Below, in pieces: positions 55,016 to 64,000 of a stretch of 64,000 nucleotides of DNA. A program made the position numbers and the translations under genes. Under the pieces are notes generated by a model, which worked only from the letters and a program-made list of their open reading frames with translations, made no database searches and had not been told where the DNA came from. This DNA is from JAXMAR01 sp046350295. GTDB taxonomy: Bacteria > Planctomycetota > Planctomycetia > Gemmatales > Gemmataceae. The number at the start of each line of letters is the position of its first letter. Position 1 is the first letter of the stretch. The stretch is from NCBI GenBank assembly GCA_046350295.1, contig JAXMAR010000039.1, positions 12,383-76,382 on the forward strand, in the 5' to 3' direction.

Positions 55016-55263
55016 GTGGTGGCTGGTGGGCGGTGGCTGGTGGCTGGTGGTACGGCGGGCGGTGGCTGGTGGCTGGTGGTTGGAAAGGGCGGTGGCTGGC
55101 GGGCGGTGGCTGCGGCTGGCGCCTGGCGGACGGCGCTCGCGCTCAACAGCTGGTGGCTCCTGGTTGCCTGTTTGCCAAAGCGAATGGATGATATCGACGA
55201 ACAACGGGTCTGGCAACTACCACCAGCCACCAGCCACTGCCCACCAGCCACCACCACCAGCCA
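55016..55263. repeat. Inverted short tandem arrays, GGTGGCTG type
   Basis: The left arm (55016-55117) has repeated GGTGGCTGGTGGCTGGTGG-like units; the right arm (55217-55263) has CACCAGCCACCAGCC units. They face each other between the glycosyltransferase and aminotransferase genes. Third example of the class at 14684 and 46200. Confidence 0.78.
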
Positions 55264-55327
55264 GGCTTGACCCATTCCCGGCGCTGCACTACCTTTCCCG
55301 CCGCGGGACACCGTTTTTGAAGGCATT

Positions 55328-56446
55328 ATGCGCATGAGCAGTGCGCGGGCATTCCTTCTGCGACTGGAGCCACGCCTATGAGCTGGAGGGCAATTCCAGG
55401 ACGCGACTACAGCGCGTACAGGCTCCGGCCAGGTCATCGGCGGGCCTGAGGTGGTGGCTTGAGGCCGAGGTCGCCAGCACGGTGGCGCCCGCTTCGGCGT
55501 CGGCTGTTCTCCGGGTCGACGCCTCGCCGCCTTCGTCTCCGATGCTCAACGTCGGAATCGGCGACGAGGTCATCCTGCCCCTTCACGTTCTTCGCGACCG
55601 TCGGCGCCAGGTGCCGCATCGGGGCCTGCTCGGTTCTTGCCGACATCGATCCCGTCAGCTTCAACCTCGATCTGCCGCAGGTCGCCACCAAGATGACCCA
55701 AGGCACTCGGCAGCGCCATCATGGCCGTTCTACCTGGTTTCGCCGGGGTGCGCCGACATGGCTGCTACGCGAGATCGCGGCCTGCTGGCGGCGCGATCGC
55801 CGGAGATCTCGGCCCAGGCGATCGGCGCTGATGCACCAGGGCGTCCGCACCGGGACGCCAGGTGAGATGGCCTGCTTCAGCTTCTATCCGTCCAAGAACC
55901 TCGGCGGTTTCCCGGCGACGGCGGCCTGGTGATGACCGACAACCCCGACCTCGCCGCGCCTGCTCGACCTGCTCTCTTTTTAAATCATGGCATGGAGCCG
56001 CGCTACCATCACAAAGATCAGGCTGGAACGCCCGGCCTGACGCTCTCCAGGCGGGCGTTGCTGCGTCAAGCTGCCTCACCTCGAACGCTGGACGGCGGAC
56101 GGCGTGCCGCGCGCGCAAGCGCGATGTGCTGATCGCCGAGCACGGGTTGGACGGCCTGCTCGAGCGGCCGAGGACCTTGCCGGAGCGGCGTCACGTCTCC
56201 CAACCGTATGCTCCGCGTCAAGAACGGCCAGGCGACGCGTGGTCGTGCAACACCTCCGCAATGAGAAGATCGGCCGCGAGATTCACTACCTGGACGCGCT
56301 GCACTTGCAGGAATGCCTGCGTGACATGGGCCACCGCGTCGGGGATTTCGGTGGAGCGGCGAGGTGCCGCGAGGTGATGGCGCCGCCGATGTTCCCGGAG
56401 ATCGCCGCCGAGCAGCAGCGCCGCGGTGCAAGCGATCAAGCGTTAA
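55328..56446 (+). pseudogene. DegT/DnrJ/EryC1/StrS aminotransferase, frame-broken
   Basis: In successive frames: Pro-Glu-Val-Val-Ala-Leu-Glu-Ala-Glu-Val-Ala, Gly-Asp-Glu-Val-Ile-Leu-Pro, Ala-Asp-Ile-Asp-Pro-Val-Ser-Phe-Asn-Leu-Asp, Gly-Glu-Met-Ala-Cys-Phe-Ser-Phe-Tyr-Pro-Ser-Lys-Asn-Leu-Gly (the PLP-lysine region), Gly-Asn/Gly-Trp-Asn-Ala-Arg-Pro-Asp-Ala-Leu-Gln-Ala, and a C-terminal Asn-Glu-Lys-Ile-Gly-Arg-Glu-Ile-His-Tyr. PLP enzymes of this family transaminate keto-sugars of nucleotide sugars. Start ATG 55328, stop TAA 56444-56446, ~370 residues if repaired; eight or more frame changes. It is divergent from the GT2 gene. Confidence 0.8.
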
Positions 56447-56495
56447 CGGCTCCGGCGAGCGAGGCGCGGAAGCCGGCGCGACGAGATCATCTTCG

Positions 56496-56556
56496 TCGTA
56501 GCGCGGACTTCAGTCCACGCGACTTCTCTGGGCCGCGTGACCAAGTCCACGCTACG
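56496..56556. repeat. Palindrome with CGTAGCG/CGCTACG arms
   Basis: CGTAGCGCGGACTT pairs with AAGTCCACGCTACG (one mismatch) across about 30 bases. A related GTGGACTCAAGTCCGCG hairpin is at 26908-26926, after the terminator. It lies between the aminotransferase and htpX stops. Confidence 0.6.
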
Positions 56557-56577
56557 ACCGTCTCTGAGCGACGATTC

Positions 56578-57553
56578 TCACTTTTCTTCGGGCATTTCCA
56601 CGGCTTCCGGAAGGCGCTGCCGCCTCCAGACGGCGATTGCACCGGATCGGCGGTGACTCGAAAGCATGCTGCTCGCCCGCGCCTCGAATTTTTGATCGGG
56701 TTGGCACGTAGCGAGATGGGCGGTGCGCTTTGCCCGCTGCCCGAGTACGTCCGATCGGCGTCGATTCGTGCGCCGCATTGGCCAGGCCGAGCGTTGCGCG
56801 TCAGTTCCACGGCCGAGGCGTCCGCCAGGTACTGCGCTGGCGGCTGACGGCGAGTTGGATGATCTGCGCCACGATGGGGGCGATGATCGCCAGGATGACG
56901 CCGATGACGATCAGGACCAGCGCGACGATGCCGCCTCCTTCCTTGCCTCCCTTGCCGTCGTCGCGGCTACTGCTGCTCCCGCGGCCGCCGTACCACATCA
57001 TCCGCAGGAAGAAATCGGCGAGCATGGCGATCGTGCCGATGAGGACGGCCATGGAGCAGGCGAGGGTGATGGCCGTAGTTGCGGATGTGGGACATCCGTG
57101 GGCGATGACGCCCTGCAATTCTTCGCGATTGAGCTTGTCGCGCAGTCCGGTGGTGATGGCGACGATGGCGTGCGGGGTCCTGCCCGTGGCGAAGGCGTTG
57201 TGTGGCCGAGTCGTCGATGAGGTAGATCTTGGGCATGGGCAGGCCGGCGGCGATGGCCATCTCCTCGACGACGTTCCAGTTGCGGTCGTCGCGTCGACTT
57301 CCTTGGCGCCACTGACGGCGAGGATGTTCGCCTCGCGCATGAAGGAGAGGAGCGAGATCAGGAACGCGACGCTCCCCGCGATGCCGCCCACCATCAGGCG
57401 CGCCGCCAATCGAGATGATTGACGGCGCGTCCGGCGAGAAGGAGACGCCAGGTGAGCCCCATGGCGACGGCGGCGATGGTGAGGATGAAATGACAACGAG
57501 CAGAAAGCTGTTGTGTTTGTTGAGGCGATCAGCTCGCGGAAGGTGGTGACCAT
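56578..57553 (-). pseudogene. htpX: HtpX-like M48 protease, frame-broken
   Basis: From ATG 57553: Met-Val-Thr-Thr-Phe-Arg-Glu-Leu-Ile, a membrane helix near Gly-Gly-Ile-Ala-Gly-Ser-Val-Ala-Phe-Leu-Ile, Ala-Met/Pro-Lys-Ile-Tyr-Leu-Ile-Asp-Asp in another frame, Asn-Ala-Phe-Ala-Thr-Gly-Arg, Leu-Asn-Arg-Glu-Glu-Leu-Gln-Gly-Val-Ile-Ala-His. The His-Glu-x-x-His zinc motif is split by an indel (codons read His-Gly-Cys-Pro-Thr where His-Glu-Met-Ser-His is expected). The distal part reads Ala-Ile-Ala-Pro-Ile-Val-Ala-Gln and ends in Phe-Glu-Ala-Arg-Ala-Ser-Ser-Met-Leu, stop at 56578. HtpX degrades damaged membrane proteins. lemA follows on the same strand upstream; lemA-htpX adjacency is widespread. 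Confidence 0.8.
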
Positions 57554-57567
57554 GGAGGTCGAAGCTT

Positions 57568-57634
57568 GGCCCCGTTCGCAGAACCGGGGCGGACGAGATC
57601 CTCGCGGATCGCCCCGGCCCTGCGAACCGGGGCC
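57568..57634. repeat. GCCCCGGTTC palindromes, two hairpins
   Basis: GGCCCCGTTC-GCA-GAACCGGGGC (near 57568-57590) and, 20 bp on, GCCCCGGCCC-TGC-GAACCGGGGC (57611-57634) form a facing pair related to 21848. They lie between lemA and htpX. Confidence 0.65.
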
Positions 57635-57647
57635 AAACCGCTGGGGA

Positions 57648-58202
57648 TCAGAACTTGACCTTCGGCTTCGGCGCCGCGGCGGCCTCGGCGGGTCGAGGGC
57701 GAAGAACTCGGCGGAGCGGAAGGAACAGGCCACCGACGATGTTGGCGGTGAAGCTCTCGGCAGCTGAGGTGTTGTAGCGGCTGACGACGTCGTTGTATTG
57801 CTGCTGCGAGAAGCCGATGCGGTTCTCGGCTCGCGATGTCCTCCCAGCTCGAGGAATTCCTGGTTCGCCTTGGCCGGGGATGGGCCGAGAGGGCGGCCGA
57901 GCTCAGCGCCCGTGAGCGATGCCCGGCCGCCGCACGGTCGGCGACGCTGCCCCTGGGCGTTCATCGCGGCCGCGCCTGCACGACTTTCTCGAACGTCTCC
58001 TTCTCGCAGCGCGCAGCCCTTTCACCAGTTCACCAGGTCGCGGATCAGGTCGTAGCGGGCGCTTGAGCTGCACGTCGATCTGCGAGAACGCGTTCCAGGT
58101 CTCGATGCGTTTACCGACCAGGCTGCCGGCAAACGAAGATCACGAACAAGAGCAGGATGCTGCCGATTTCATGAACCAGACCCAGACCGGAATATCAGCC
58201 AT
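57648..58202 (-). pseudogene. lemA: LemA family protein, frame-broken
   Basis: The start at 58202 gives Met-Ala-Asp-Ile-Pro-Val-Trp-Val-Trp and a hydrophobic segment. Then, in changing frames, come Tyr-Glu-Arg-Ile-Glu-Thr-Trp-Asn-Ala-Phe-Ser-Gln-Ile-Asp-Val-Gln-Leu-Lys, Arg-Tyr-Asp-Leu-Ile-Pro-Asp-Leu-Val-Asn, Ala-Asn-Gln-Glu-Phe-Leu-Glu-Leu-Glu, and Asn-Arg-Ile-Gly-Phe-Ser-Gln-Gln-Gln-Tyr-Asn-Asp-Val-Val-Ser-Arg-Tyr-Asn, the core LemA signatures. The stop is 57648. About 185 residues if repaired. LemA is a membrane protein of unclear role, often next to HtpX, as here. Confidence 0.8.
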
Positions 58203-58424
58203 GGCTTGTTCCTTTCGAGAAAGGGCCAGTTATTCGGTGGCTTCGTAGACGGATTTTGGTCGGCTGAAGTATAGCTCAGGATAGTGGCCGGGACCCAAGA
58301 AAAAAGGAGTAGCTTCGGAGGGAGGGCGCCGCGTGAGCCGCCGCCGGCGGCATGATTAAACGGTTCGTTTTTTTGACCTATACTTTTCGCGGCGTCTCTT
58401 CCCATTCTCAACGAGCGAATCGCC

Positions 58425-61100
58425 GTGTCCCCGGTCGCCCACCTGCCCCACCCCATCGCAATTCCTCGGTCTGGCCGAGGGTCGGGACGGATGGCTTGTG
58501 ACCGAGGGCGCTCTTGCGGCACTGCCTGCAATGCCGGGAGTGCGGGGAGGTTGGCCTGGCTGGGGGCGCCGTGGAATCGCTTCTCAGCCGGATGCGGATG
58601 GATGGGACTCCGGACGAGAAGACGCTCACGCCTGAGGTCGTCGAGCGGTGTCGCGCGGATTTCAGCGCGGCGGCGAAGCTGAGCCGCACACCCATCGCCG
58701 GGGCCAGAGCTGACCTTGACGGAGGAAGAGGAACCGCGGCCGCGAAGCAGCTTGTCCAACCTGCTTCAGTTGCTCGACGCCGAACGGTTTCGGCTGGCCT
58801 GCCCACTATCGCGTCTTGGCGTCCTGGGGACGGGGGCATGGGGCGCGTCTTCCCCGGCCGAGGACACGCACCTCAAGCGGCCCGCGCGCTCAAGGTGATG
58901 AACCCGGGCGTTCTGCACCTGCTCCTCGGCGAACGCTTCCTGCGCGAGGGCGCGGGCGGCCGCGGCGGTGGTCGCCGACGAGCACATCGTCACCATCTAC
59001 CAGGTCGGACAGGCCGACGACGTGCCGTTCCTCGCCATGGAGCTTTTGCAGGGCGAAAGCCATGGCTGCTCGAACGGGAGAGGACGCTGGCCGCGGCCGA
59101 GGCGGCGGCATCGGCAAGGACATCGCCGCGGGCCTTGCGGTTCGCGCATGGACACGGCCTGGTGCATCGGGACATCGCCGGCCAACCTCTGGCTGGAGCG
59201 GCCGGCCGTCTCCCCGACCCCGGCGGCCTTCAGCCCCGGCCGTCTCCTTCAAGCCGTGTCAAGATCCTCGACTTCGGCTCCGCCTGCCAAGCCGACGGGC
59301 CGACGCACCTGACCGCGACCGGCCAGGTCATGGGCACGCCTCACTACATGGCCCTCTGCGAGCAGGCGGCGAGGGCGGAAGACGCCGCAGCGACCTGTTC
59401 AGCCTGGGTTGCGTTCTCTACCGGGCGTTGAGCGGAAAGGAGTTGCTCGAGGACCGATCGACAGGTCTCGCCGCGCTGGCGACGCGTGAGCCGCGCGACC
59501 TGGTGCGAGTCCCGTCCGCACCTCCTCCCCGAAGACTTCGTGCGTCTCGTCGAGCAACTTCCTCAAGAAGCGTTCCTGGATGAACGCCGGCCGGCTGCCG
59601 AAGAGCTGGCGACGCGGTTGCGGGCTCTGGAAACGGAGGCGAGGCGGCGCGGCGACGAGACGACCCTGGCGACGCCGCGCTTGCAAAACGTGGCTGGCGC
59701 AACACAGGAAAACGGCGGGGCGGGACAGGAAAACGGTGCGAACGCCTCGACACTGGTCCGGCCGGCGGCAGGGGTGACGCAGAGCGCCCCGATCGAGCCG
59801 CTCTGGCGGCGCCCCTTTCTGCTCGGGGCTTTTTTCACCGCTCTCATCCTGGGGGGCTTCGGCTTTTTCCTCATCCACAGCAGGAGCGACGTGCAGGCCG
59901 ACGACCGGGACGATGATGCCCCGCGCTTCACCGGGCCCCCCATCCGTGTCGGCATTCTCCAGTCAACCTCGGGTACGATGGCGGACAGCGGCTCCGCCGT
60001 CGTCGACGCCACCCTGCTCGCCATCGAGGAGATCAACAAGGCCGGCGGCATCAAGGGCCGGCCGATCGAATACCTGCTGCGCGACGGCGAATCGGACGCC
60101 GACAGCTACGCCGAAGGAGCGGAGCGGCTCATCGCCGAGGACAAGGTGAGCGTCATCTTCGGCTGCTGGACGTCGTCGGGGCGCAAGCGGGTCATGCCGA
60201 TCGTCGAGAAGCATCACAGCCTGTTGCTCTATCCCGTGCAGTACGAGGGGCTGGAATCGTCTCCCAACATCGTCTACCTGGGAGGGACGCCGAACCAGCA
60301 GATCCTGCCCGCCGTCCGCTTCTGCTTCGCCGAATTGGGCAAACGGCGCTTCTTCCTGGTCGGCTCCGATTACATCTTCCCGCACGCGGCCAACGAGATC
60401 ATCAAGGACGAATTGAAGCGGCTTGGCGCCACGGTCGTTGGCGAGGATTACGTGCCTTTGGGAGAGAGCAATGTGCAACCCGTGATCGACCGGATTCTCA
60501 AGAGCCGCGCCGACGTGATCCTGAACACGATCAATGGCGACAGCAATCGGCCCTTCTTCCGGCGCCTGCGCCAGGCTGGCATCACGCCGGAAAAGGTCCC
60601 GACGGTTTCGTTCAGCATCGCGGAGCCGGAGCTGCGGCTGCTGGGGACCAGGGACATGGCCGGCGACTACGTCGCGTGCAGCTACTTCATGAGCCTGGGC
60701 GATGAGGCCAACCGGGAGTTCGTCAAGAAGTTCCGGGCGCGGTTCGGGCCGGAACGGGTCACCAGCGATCCGATGCTGGCGGCATACGCCTCGGTCCATG
60801 TCTGGGCCGAAGCGGTGGCCAAGGCGCAAACCGCCGAGCCGAAGCAGGTGCTGGCGCAGCTTCGCGACGCGGACTTCGACGGCCCGGGGGGCACGATCAA
60901 GATCGATCCAAAGTGCCTGCACGCCTGGAAGCGCTCGCATGGGCCGCATCGACGAGGGAGCCGCATCGAGGTCCTCTGGGCTCCGAAGTGCTGCTGGCGC
61001 CGGAGCGTTCCTGCCGAGCCGGACGCGAGCGGAGTGGGAGACATTTCTTTCCGGGCTGTATCGGTCCTGGGGCGGGCACTGGGAGAACGCGGGCAACTGA
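58425..61100 (+). pseudogene. Ser/Thr kinase fused to a UrtA-like extracytoplasmic receptor, kinase part frame-broken
   Basis: The N-terminal kinase pieces lie in several frames: Cys-Leu-Gln-Cys-Arg-Glu-Cys-Gly (zinc-like start), Asp-Gly-Gly-Met-Gly-Arg-Val-Phe, Ala-Leu-Lys-Val-Met, Gly-Leu-Val-His-Arg-Asp-Ile, Ile-Leu-Asp-Phe-Gly, Gly-Thr-Pro-His-Tyr-Met-Ala. From about 59486 one frame is open to ~60930: a membrane helix near Phe-Leu-Leu-Gly-Ala-Phe-Phe-Thr-Ala-Leu-Ile-Leu-Gly-Gly-Phe-Gly, then a periplasmic-type domain of the urea/amide receptor family (Gln-Ser-Thr-Ser-Gly-Thr-Met, Gly-Cys-Trp-Thr-Ser-Ser-Gly-Arg-Lys, Asn-Ile-Val-Tyr-Leu-Gly-Gly-Thr). The end (Trp-Glu-Thr-Phe-Leu-Ser-Gly-Leu-Tyr) is in another frame, stop 61100. 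This suggests a kinase controlled by an amide-type ligand. Confidence 0.85.
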
Positions 61101-61167
61101 GCTGAGAGTCCGGTTCCAAAGGCCGGCCTCCGGGCCACGCCCTCCCTTGTGGAGCAGACTCCGAGTC

Positions 61168-62558
61168 TCAAAACAGCTCCGCGATCTGCCCCTCCATCGC
61201 CGTCTTGATGTCGCGATTGATATCGATGCGCAACCGCGAGCACGGGGCACGTCGAGGGCCAAGTGCATTACCGTGGCGAACAGGTGGGCCGGCGTGTAGG
61301 GGGTCGTGGTCGGGCGTTCGGCGATGGCGTCGGAGCGGCCGATGACCTGGCCCATGCAGGCCGCCGCCGGCGATGAGGAGAAGTGAGGGCGCCCCAGTGT
61401 TCGCGGCCGCCGTTGCGGTTGAGACGCGGGGTGCGGCCCATTTCGCCGGTGACGACGAGGAGGATCCGCTCGAGAGGCCGCGGGCTTTCACGTCTTCGAG
61501 AAGGCGGCACGACCGCGTGATCGACCTGCAGGGCCAGCCAGCACATAAACCTTCGTATTGCGGGCTGTTTCGTTGGCGTGCATGTCCCAGCCGCAGTCCG
61601 GAGACGGTGATGAAGCCGGCCCCCGCCTCGCACAGCCGCCGCGCCCAGCAACATCTGCTTGCCGAGCAGGGTTGGGCCCACTTCATGTCGTACCAGGCCG
61701 TCGGCTCTTCGAGGCGGAACAGCCGGCTCGTGTCATAGCGGGCGACGACGCGCGGGTCTTCCTTGCTCAGGTCGAACACGTCCTGGATGCCGCGCGTGAT
61801 GACCTCATAGGCTTGCTGCTGGAAGTTGTCCGCCCGGTCCATGACGCCGGCGTAGTCGGCCTCACGCCGCAGCGTGTCGAGTTGTGATAGCAGCAGGCGG
61901 CGATCGTCGAAGCGTTCACGCGGCAACGTGGAGCTCATGGATTGCCGCAGCTCCGAGCCGCCGGCGGGGTTGAACGCCGTGTACTGCGGGCCGAGAAGCC
62001 CGGCTGCGTAAGCGTGGGAGAGCGGAGGTCTCGGTGCCGCCGAGCCGCAAGCCCTCCTGGACGGCCTCAGGCAGCACGAGCATGTTGGAGGGGAGGCCGT
62101 TGCGGGTTGGTCGAGCCGGCCGGAGTTGGCATAGACGCTCATCGACGCCTTGGCCGCGTTGCCGCCGGTGGAGACGGCTTCGTAGGTATGGCCGCCGTTG
62201 CCGGAGGCGTAGGAGCGGACGACGGCGAGGTCGTTGATGGAGCGGGCGAGGCGTGGGAAGTAGCTGCTGAAGGAGACGCCGGGGAGCCGGTGCGCACACG
62301 CAGTCGGCGAGGGTGCGAACGGTGTCCGGGGCGGAGGGTTTGGGGTCCCAGGTTTCAGCTGCGTGGGCCCGCCCTGGAGAAGAGGAGGACGACCGACTTG
62401 CGCTCGGGCGAAGACGCTGGTGCTCGCCTGGGCACGGAGCAGCCCGGACAAGGTCAACCCCGGAGAGGCCGAGTCCGGCTTTGCCGGCCTTGCCGGGAAC
62501 TGACGGCGCACGACGAATGGCGGTGGACGCCGCAACCGCGATCGAAGATGGTAAGCAT
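61168..62558 (-). pseudogene. DUF1501 family protein, frame-broken
   Basis: From ATG 62558: Met-Leu-Thr-Ile-Phe-Asp-Arg-Gly-Cys-Gly, then in changing frames Arg-Ser-Ile-Asn-Asp-Leu-Ala-Val-Val-Arg-Ser-Tyr, Gly-Asn-Gly-Gly-His-Thr-Tyr-Glu-Ala, Gly-Leu-Leu-Gly-Pro-Gln-Tyr-Thr-Ala-Phe-Asn-Pro-Ala-Gly-Gly, Gln-Gln-Gln-Ala-Tyr-Glu-Val-Ile, Gly-Glu-Met-Gly-Arg-Thr-Pro-Arg, and Ala-Glu-Leu-Phe at the stop 61168. DUF1501 architecture (like 20359) is clear but no single frame covers it. The N-terminus differs from the Tat signal of the 20359 paralogue; no twin-Arg is evident because of the breaks. No PSCyt gene is adjacent. Confidence 0.78.
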
Positions 62559-62681
62559 CGAGTTCCCCCTTATGGAACCGCCTGATTATACTTCGGCTGG
62601 GCAGGGGAGTGGGAAGCGCGCCTGCTGGGGAAAACCGCATCAAATTGACCAGTCTCCACGGCGAGGCCAGAGATCCGTTGC

Positions 62682-63158
62682 CTACTTGGAAAGTGCCGCC
62701 GCGGCATCCTGCACTGCGCGGACAATCTTGTCGTATCCCGTGCAGCGGCACAGGTTGCCGGCCAGATGGAGGCGGATGTCGTGTTCGCTCGGCTTGGGGT
62801 TTTTGTCGAGCAGCGCCTTGGCGGCCATGATGAAGCCCGGCGTGCAGATGCCGCATTGCAGGGCGGCGTTTTCCAGGAACTTCTGCTGCACCGGATGCAG
62901 GCCGGCCGGGGTGGCGAGGCCTTCGATCGTCTGCACATCGCGGCCCTGGACCTCCGCGGCCATGACGAGGCAACTGTTGACGAGCCGGCCATCGAGCAAG
63001 ACGTTGCAGGCGCCGCAGTTGCCGTTGTTGCAACCTTCCTTGGCGCCGGTGAGCCGCAGCTCGTCGCGCAGCGCTTCGAGGAGGCTCTGGCGCGGCTCGC
63101 AGAGGAAGTCGGTTTCCTTGCCGTTGATTTTGCAGGTAATGTGGAGACGCTTGCTCAT
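62682..63158 (-). CDS. [2Fe-2S] subunit of a xanthine/CO dehydrogenase-type molybdoenzyme
   Basis: A 158-residue two-domain iron-sulfur protein. Plant-type ferredoxin ligands are Cys43, Cys48, Cys51 and Cys63 (Glu-Gly-Cys-Asn-Asn-Gly-Asn-Cys-Gly-Ala-Cys). The second cluster uses Cys102, Cys105, Cys137 and Cys139 (Gln-Cys-Gly-Ile-Cys-Thr-Pro-Gly and Cys-Arg-Cys-Thr-Gly-Tyr). This is the CoxS/XdhA-type electron-transfer subunit, passing electrons from Mo centre to FAD. Frame intact. It lies 55 bp downstream of the FAD subunit; the molybdenum subunit is not in the window. It ends 124 bp upstream of the DUF1501 start. Confidence 0.95.
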   Translation of the reverse strand: MSKRLHITCKINGKETDFLCEPRQSLLEALRDELRLTGAKEGCNNGNCGACNVLLDGRLVNSCLVMAAEVQGRDVQTIEGLATPAGLHPVQQKFLENAALQCGICTPGFIMAAKALLDKNPKPSEHDIRLHLAGNLCRCTGYDKIVRAVQDAAAALSK

Positions 63159-63213
63159 CGCAAATCTTGCTCGGATGGAGTTTCGATTACTGTTTGGAGC
63201 CTGGTCCTTTTGT

Positions 63214-64000
63214 CTATTGGAGCTTGGCCCCGGCCCTTTCGAGAGCGATTTTCAACGCCCGCTTCACGAGGACGCCCACTAAATGCTTCCGGTATTCGGC
63301 GTCGCCACGCATATCGGAAATCGGCCGGGCCGCCGTCTGCGCCAGCGTGGCCGTCTTGGCAATCAGGCCATCCGTTATTTCGCCGTCGATCAGCGCCTTT
63401 GCCGCATCGCTGACTAGCAGCGGCGTCGGCGCCACGGCTGCCAGGGCGATCCGCGCCGCCGTGCACTTCTTCTTCGACTCATCGAGCGTCAGGCTCACGC
63501 CGGCCCCGACTACCGCGATGTCCATCTCGTTGCGCGGGATGAAGCGCAGGTAGGCCGCGCCGCTTCGCGGCTTCGGCGCCGGGAAACGCAGCCGCACCAG
63601 CAGTTCGCCGCGCGACAGGACGGTTCGGCCCGGCGCGGTGCAGAAGCTCTCGACCGGGACTTGCCGCATGCCGCTCGGTCCCGCGATGTCGCACACGCCT
63701 TCGAGGGCGATGAGGGCGGGGATGCTGTCGCCGGCGGGGGAAGCGTTGCAGAGGTTGCCGCCGAGGCTGGCCCGGCTCTGGATCTGGATACCGCCGATGA
63801 GCGACGCCGCGTCGATCAGGCCGGGGTAGTGGCGGTTGACGGTCGCGTCCTCGTAGATGCGGTAGCAGGGGAGGGCGGCGCCGATCGTGAGACCCTTGGC
63901 CGGGTCGAAGGAAAGCTCGTTCACCTCGGGGATGCGCTTGATATCGACCATGACGTCAATGTCGCGGCGATGCTCGCGCACCTGCACGATCAGGTCGGTG
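63214..64000 (-). CDS. FAD-binding subunit of a xanthine/CO dehydrogenase-type molybdoenzyme, 5' end outside window
   Basis: At least 262 residues are present; the protein starts right of the window. Thr-Asp-Leu-Ile-Val-Gln-Val-Arg-Glu at the edge is the usual FAD motif (Gly-Gly-Thr-Asp-Leu) and is followed by Val-Asp-Ile-Lys-Arg-Ile-Pro-Glu-Val-Asn. Further on are Ala-Ser-Leu-Gly-Gly-Asn-Leu-Cys-Asn-Ala-Ser-Pro-Ala-Gly-Asp-Ser-Ile-Pro-Ala-Leu (second FAD loop) and Tyr-Leu-Arg-Phe-Ile-Pro-Arg-Asn-Glu-Met-Asp-Ile-Ala. The stop is 63214. It is a CoxM-type subunit taking electrons from the [2Fe-2S] protein downstream. Substrate (purine, CO, aldehyde or other) cannot be told without the large subunit. 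Confidence 0.93.
   Translation of the reverse strand, partial: TDLIVQVREHRRDIDVMVDIKRIPEVNELSFDPAKGLTIGAALPCYRIYEDATVNRHYPGLIDAASLIGGIQIQSRASLGGNLCNASPAGDSIPALIALEGVCDIAGPSGMRQVPVESFCTAPGRTVLSRGELLVRLRFPAPKPRSGAAYLRFIPRNEMDIAVVGAGVSLTLDESKKKCTAARIALAAVAPTPLLVSDAAKALIDGEITDGLIAKTATLAQTAARPISDMRGDAEYRKHLVGVLVKRALKIALERAGAKLQ

Overview
The window reads as a G+C-rich planctomycete chromosome, most likely from the Gemmataceae/Gemmatales side. The support is a Planctomycete-cytochrome (PSCyt1/DUF1549/DUF1553) gene, three DUF1501 proteins, Ser/Thr kinases with extracytoplasmic C-terminal domains, an ECF sigma factor with a membrane-spanning tail, FG-GAP/UnbV, WD40 and tricorn-like secreted proteins, and several intergenic palindrome families. 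No rRNA, tRNA or CRISPR array was seen.

Layout. 0-4.5 kb: end of a DUF1501 gene, then groES and groEL separated by a small ORF and a hicB-hicA toxin-antitoxin pair. 4.5-7.1 kb: a repeat island with a GIY-YIG-like gene, a REP-associated tyrosine transposase (RAYT), seven REP-like palindromes and a duplicated ~190-bp composite repeat. 7.1-16.4 kb: an acyl-CoA dehydrogenase-like protein, secreted proteins, a formylglycine-generating-enzyme-like protein with a 43-aa overlapping gene, a DprA-like plus phosphoribosyltransferase pair resembling the ShosTA defence system, a GNAT protein and an FAD oxidoreductase. 16.5-21.8 kb: a PSCyt/PSD1 gene and a DUF1501 gene, separated by a PIN toxin-antitoxin pair. 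22-32.6 kb: Uma2, GyrI-like, Ser/Thr kinase, a NifU-like/ATP-grasp/XdhC operon, an M48 protease and a beta-hydroxyacid dehydrogenase. 32.6-34.7 kb: an ISL3-type IS with an 8-bp target duplication, inserted in a small gene that preceded an HNH endonuclease gene. 34.7-53.8 kb: membrane and secreted proteins, ECF sigma factor, tricorn-like protease, a FlgI-FlgG fusion, HD-GYP, CPBP protease, a secreted metacaspase-like protein and WD40. 54-62.6 kb: GT2 glycosyltransferase, DegT-type aminotransferase, htpX and lemA, a kinase/urea-receptor fusion and DUF1501, all frame-broken. 62.7-64 kb: iron-sulfur and FAD subunits of a xanthine/CO-dehydrogenase-type molybdoenzyme, to which the XdhC gene at 28 kb may be functionally linked.

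Frame breaks are frequent, above all between about 52.9 and 62.6 kb. There at least seven unrelated genes keep family-conserved sequence but change frame every few dozen codons. This fits indel errors in the assembly better than gene decay, so entries marked pseudogene in that tract may be intact in the organism.
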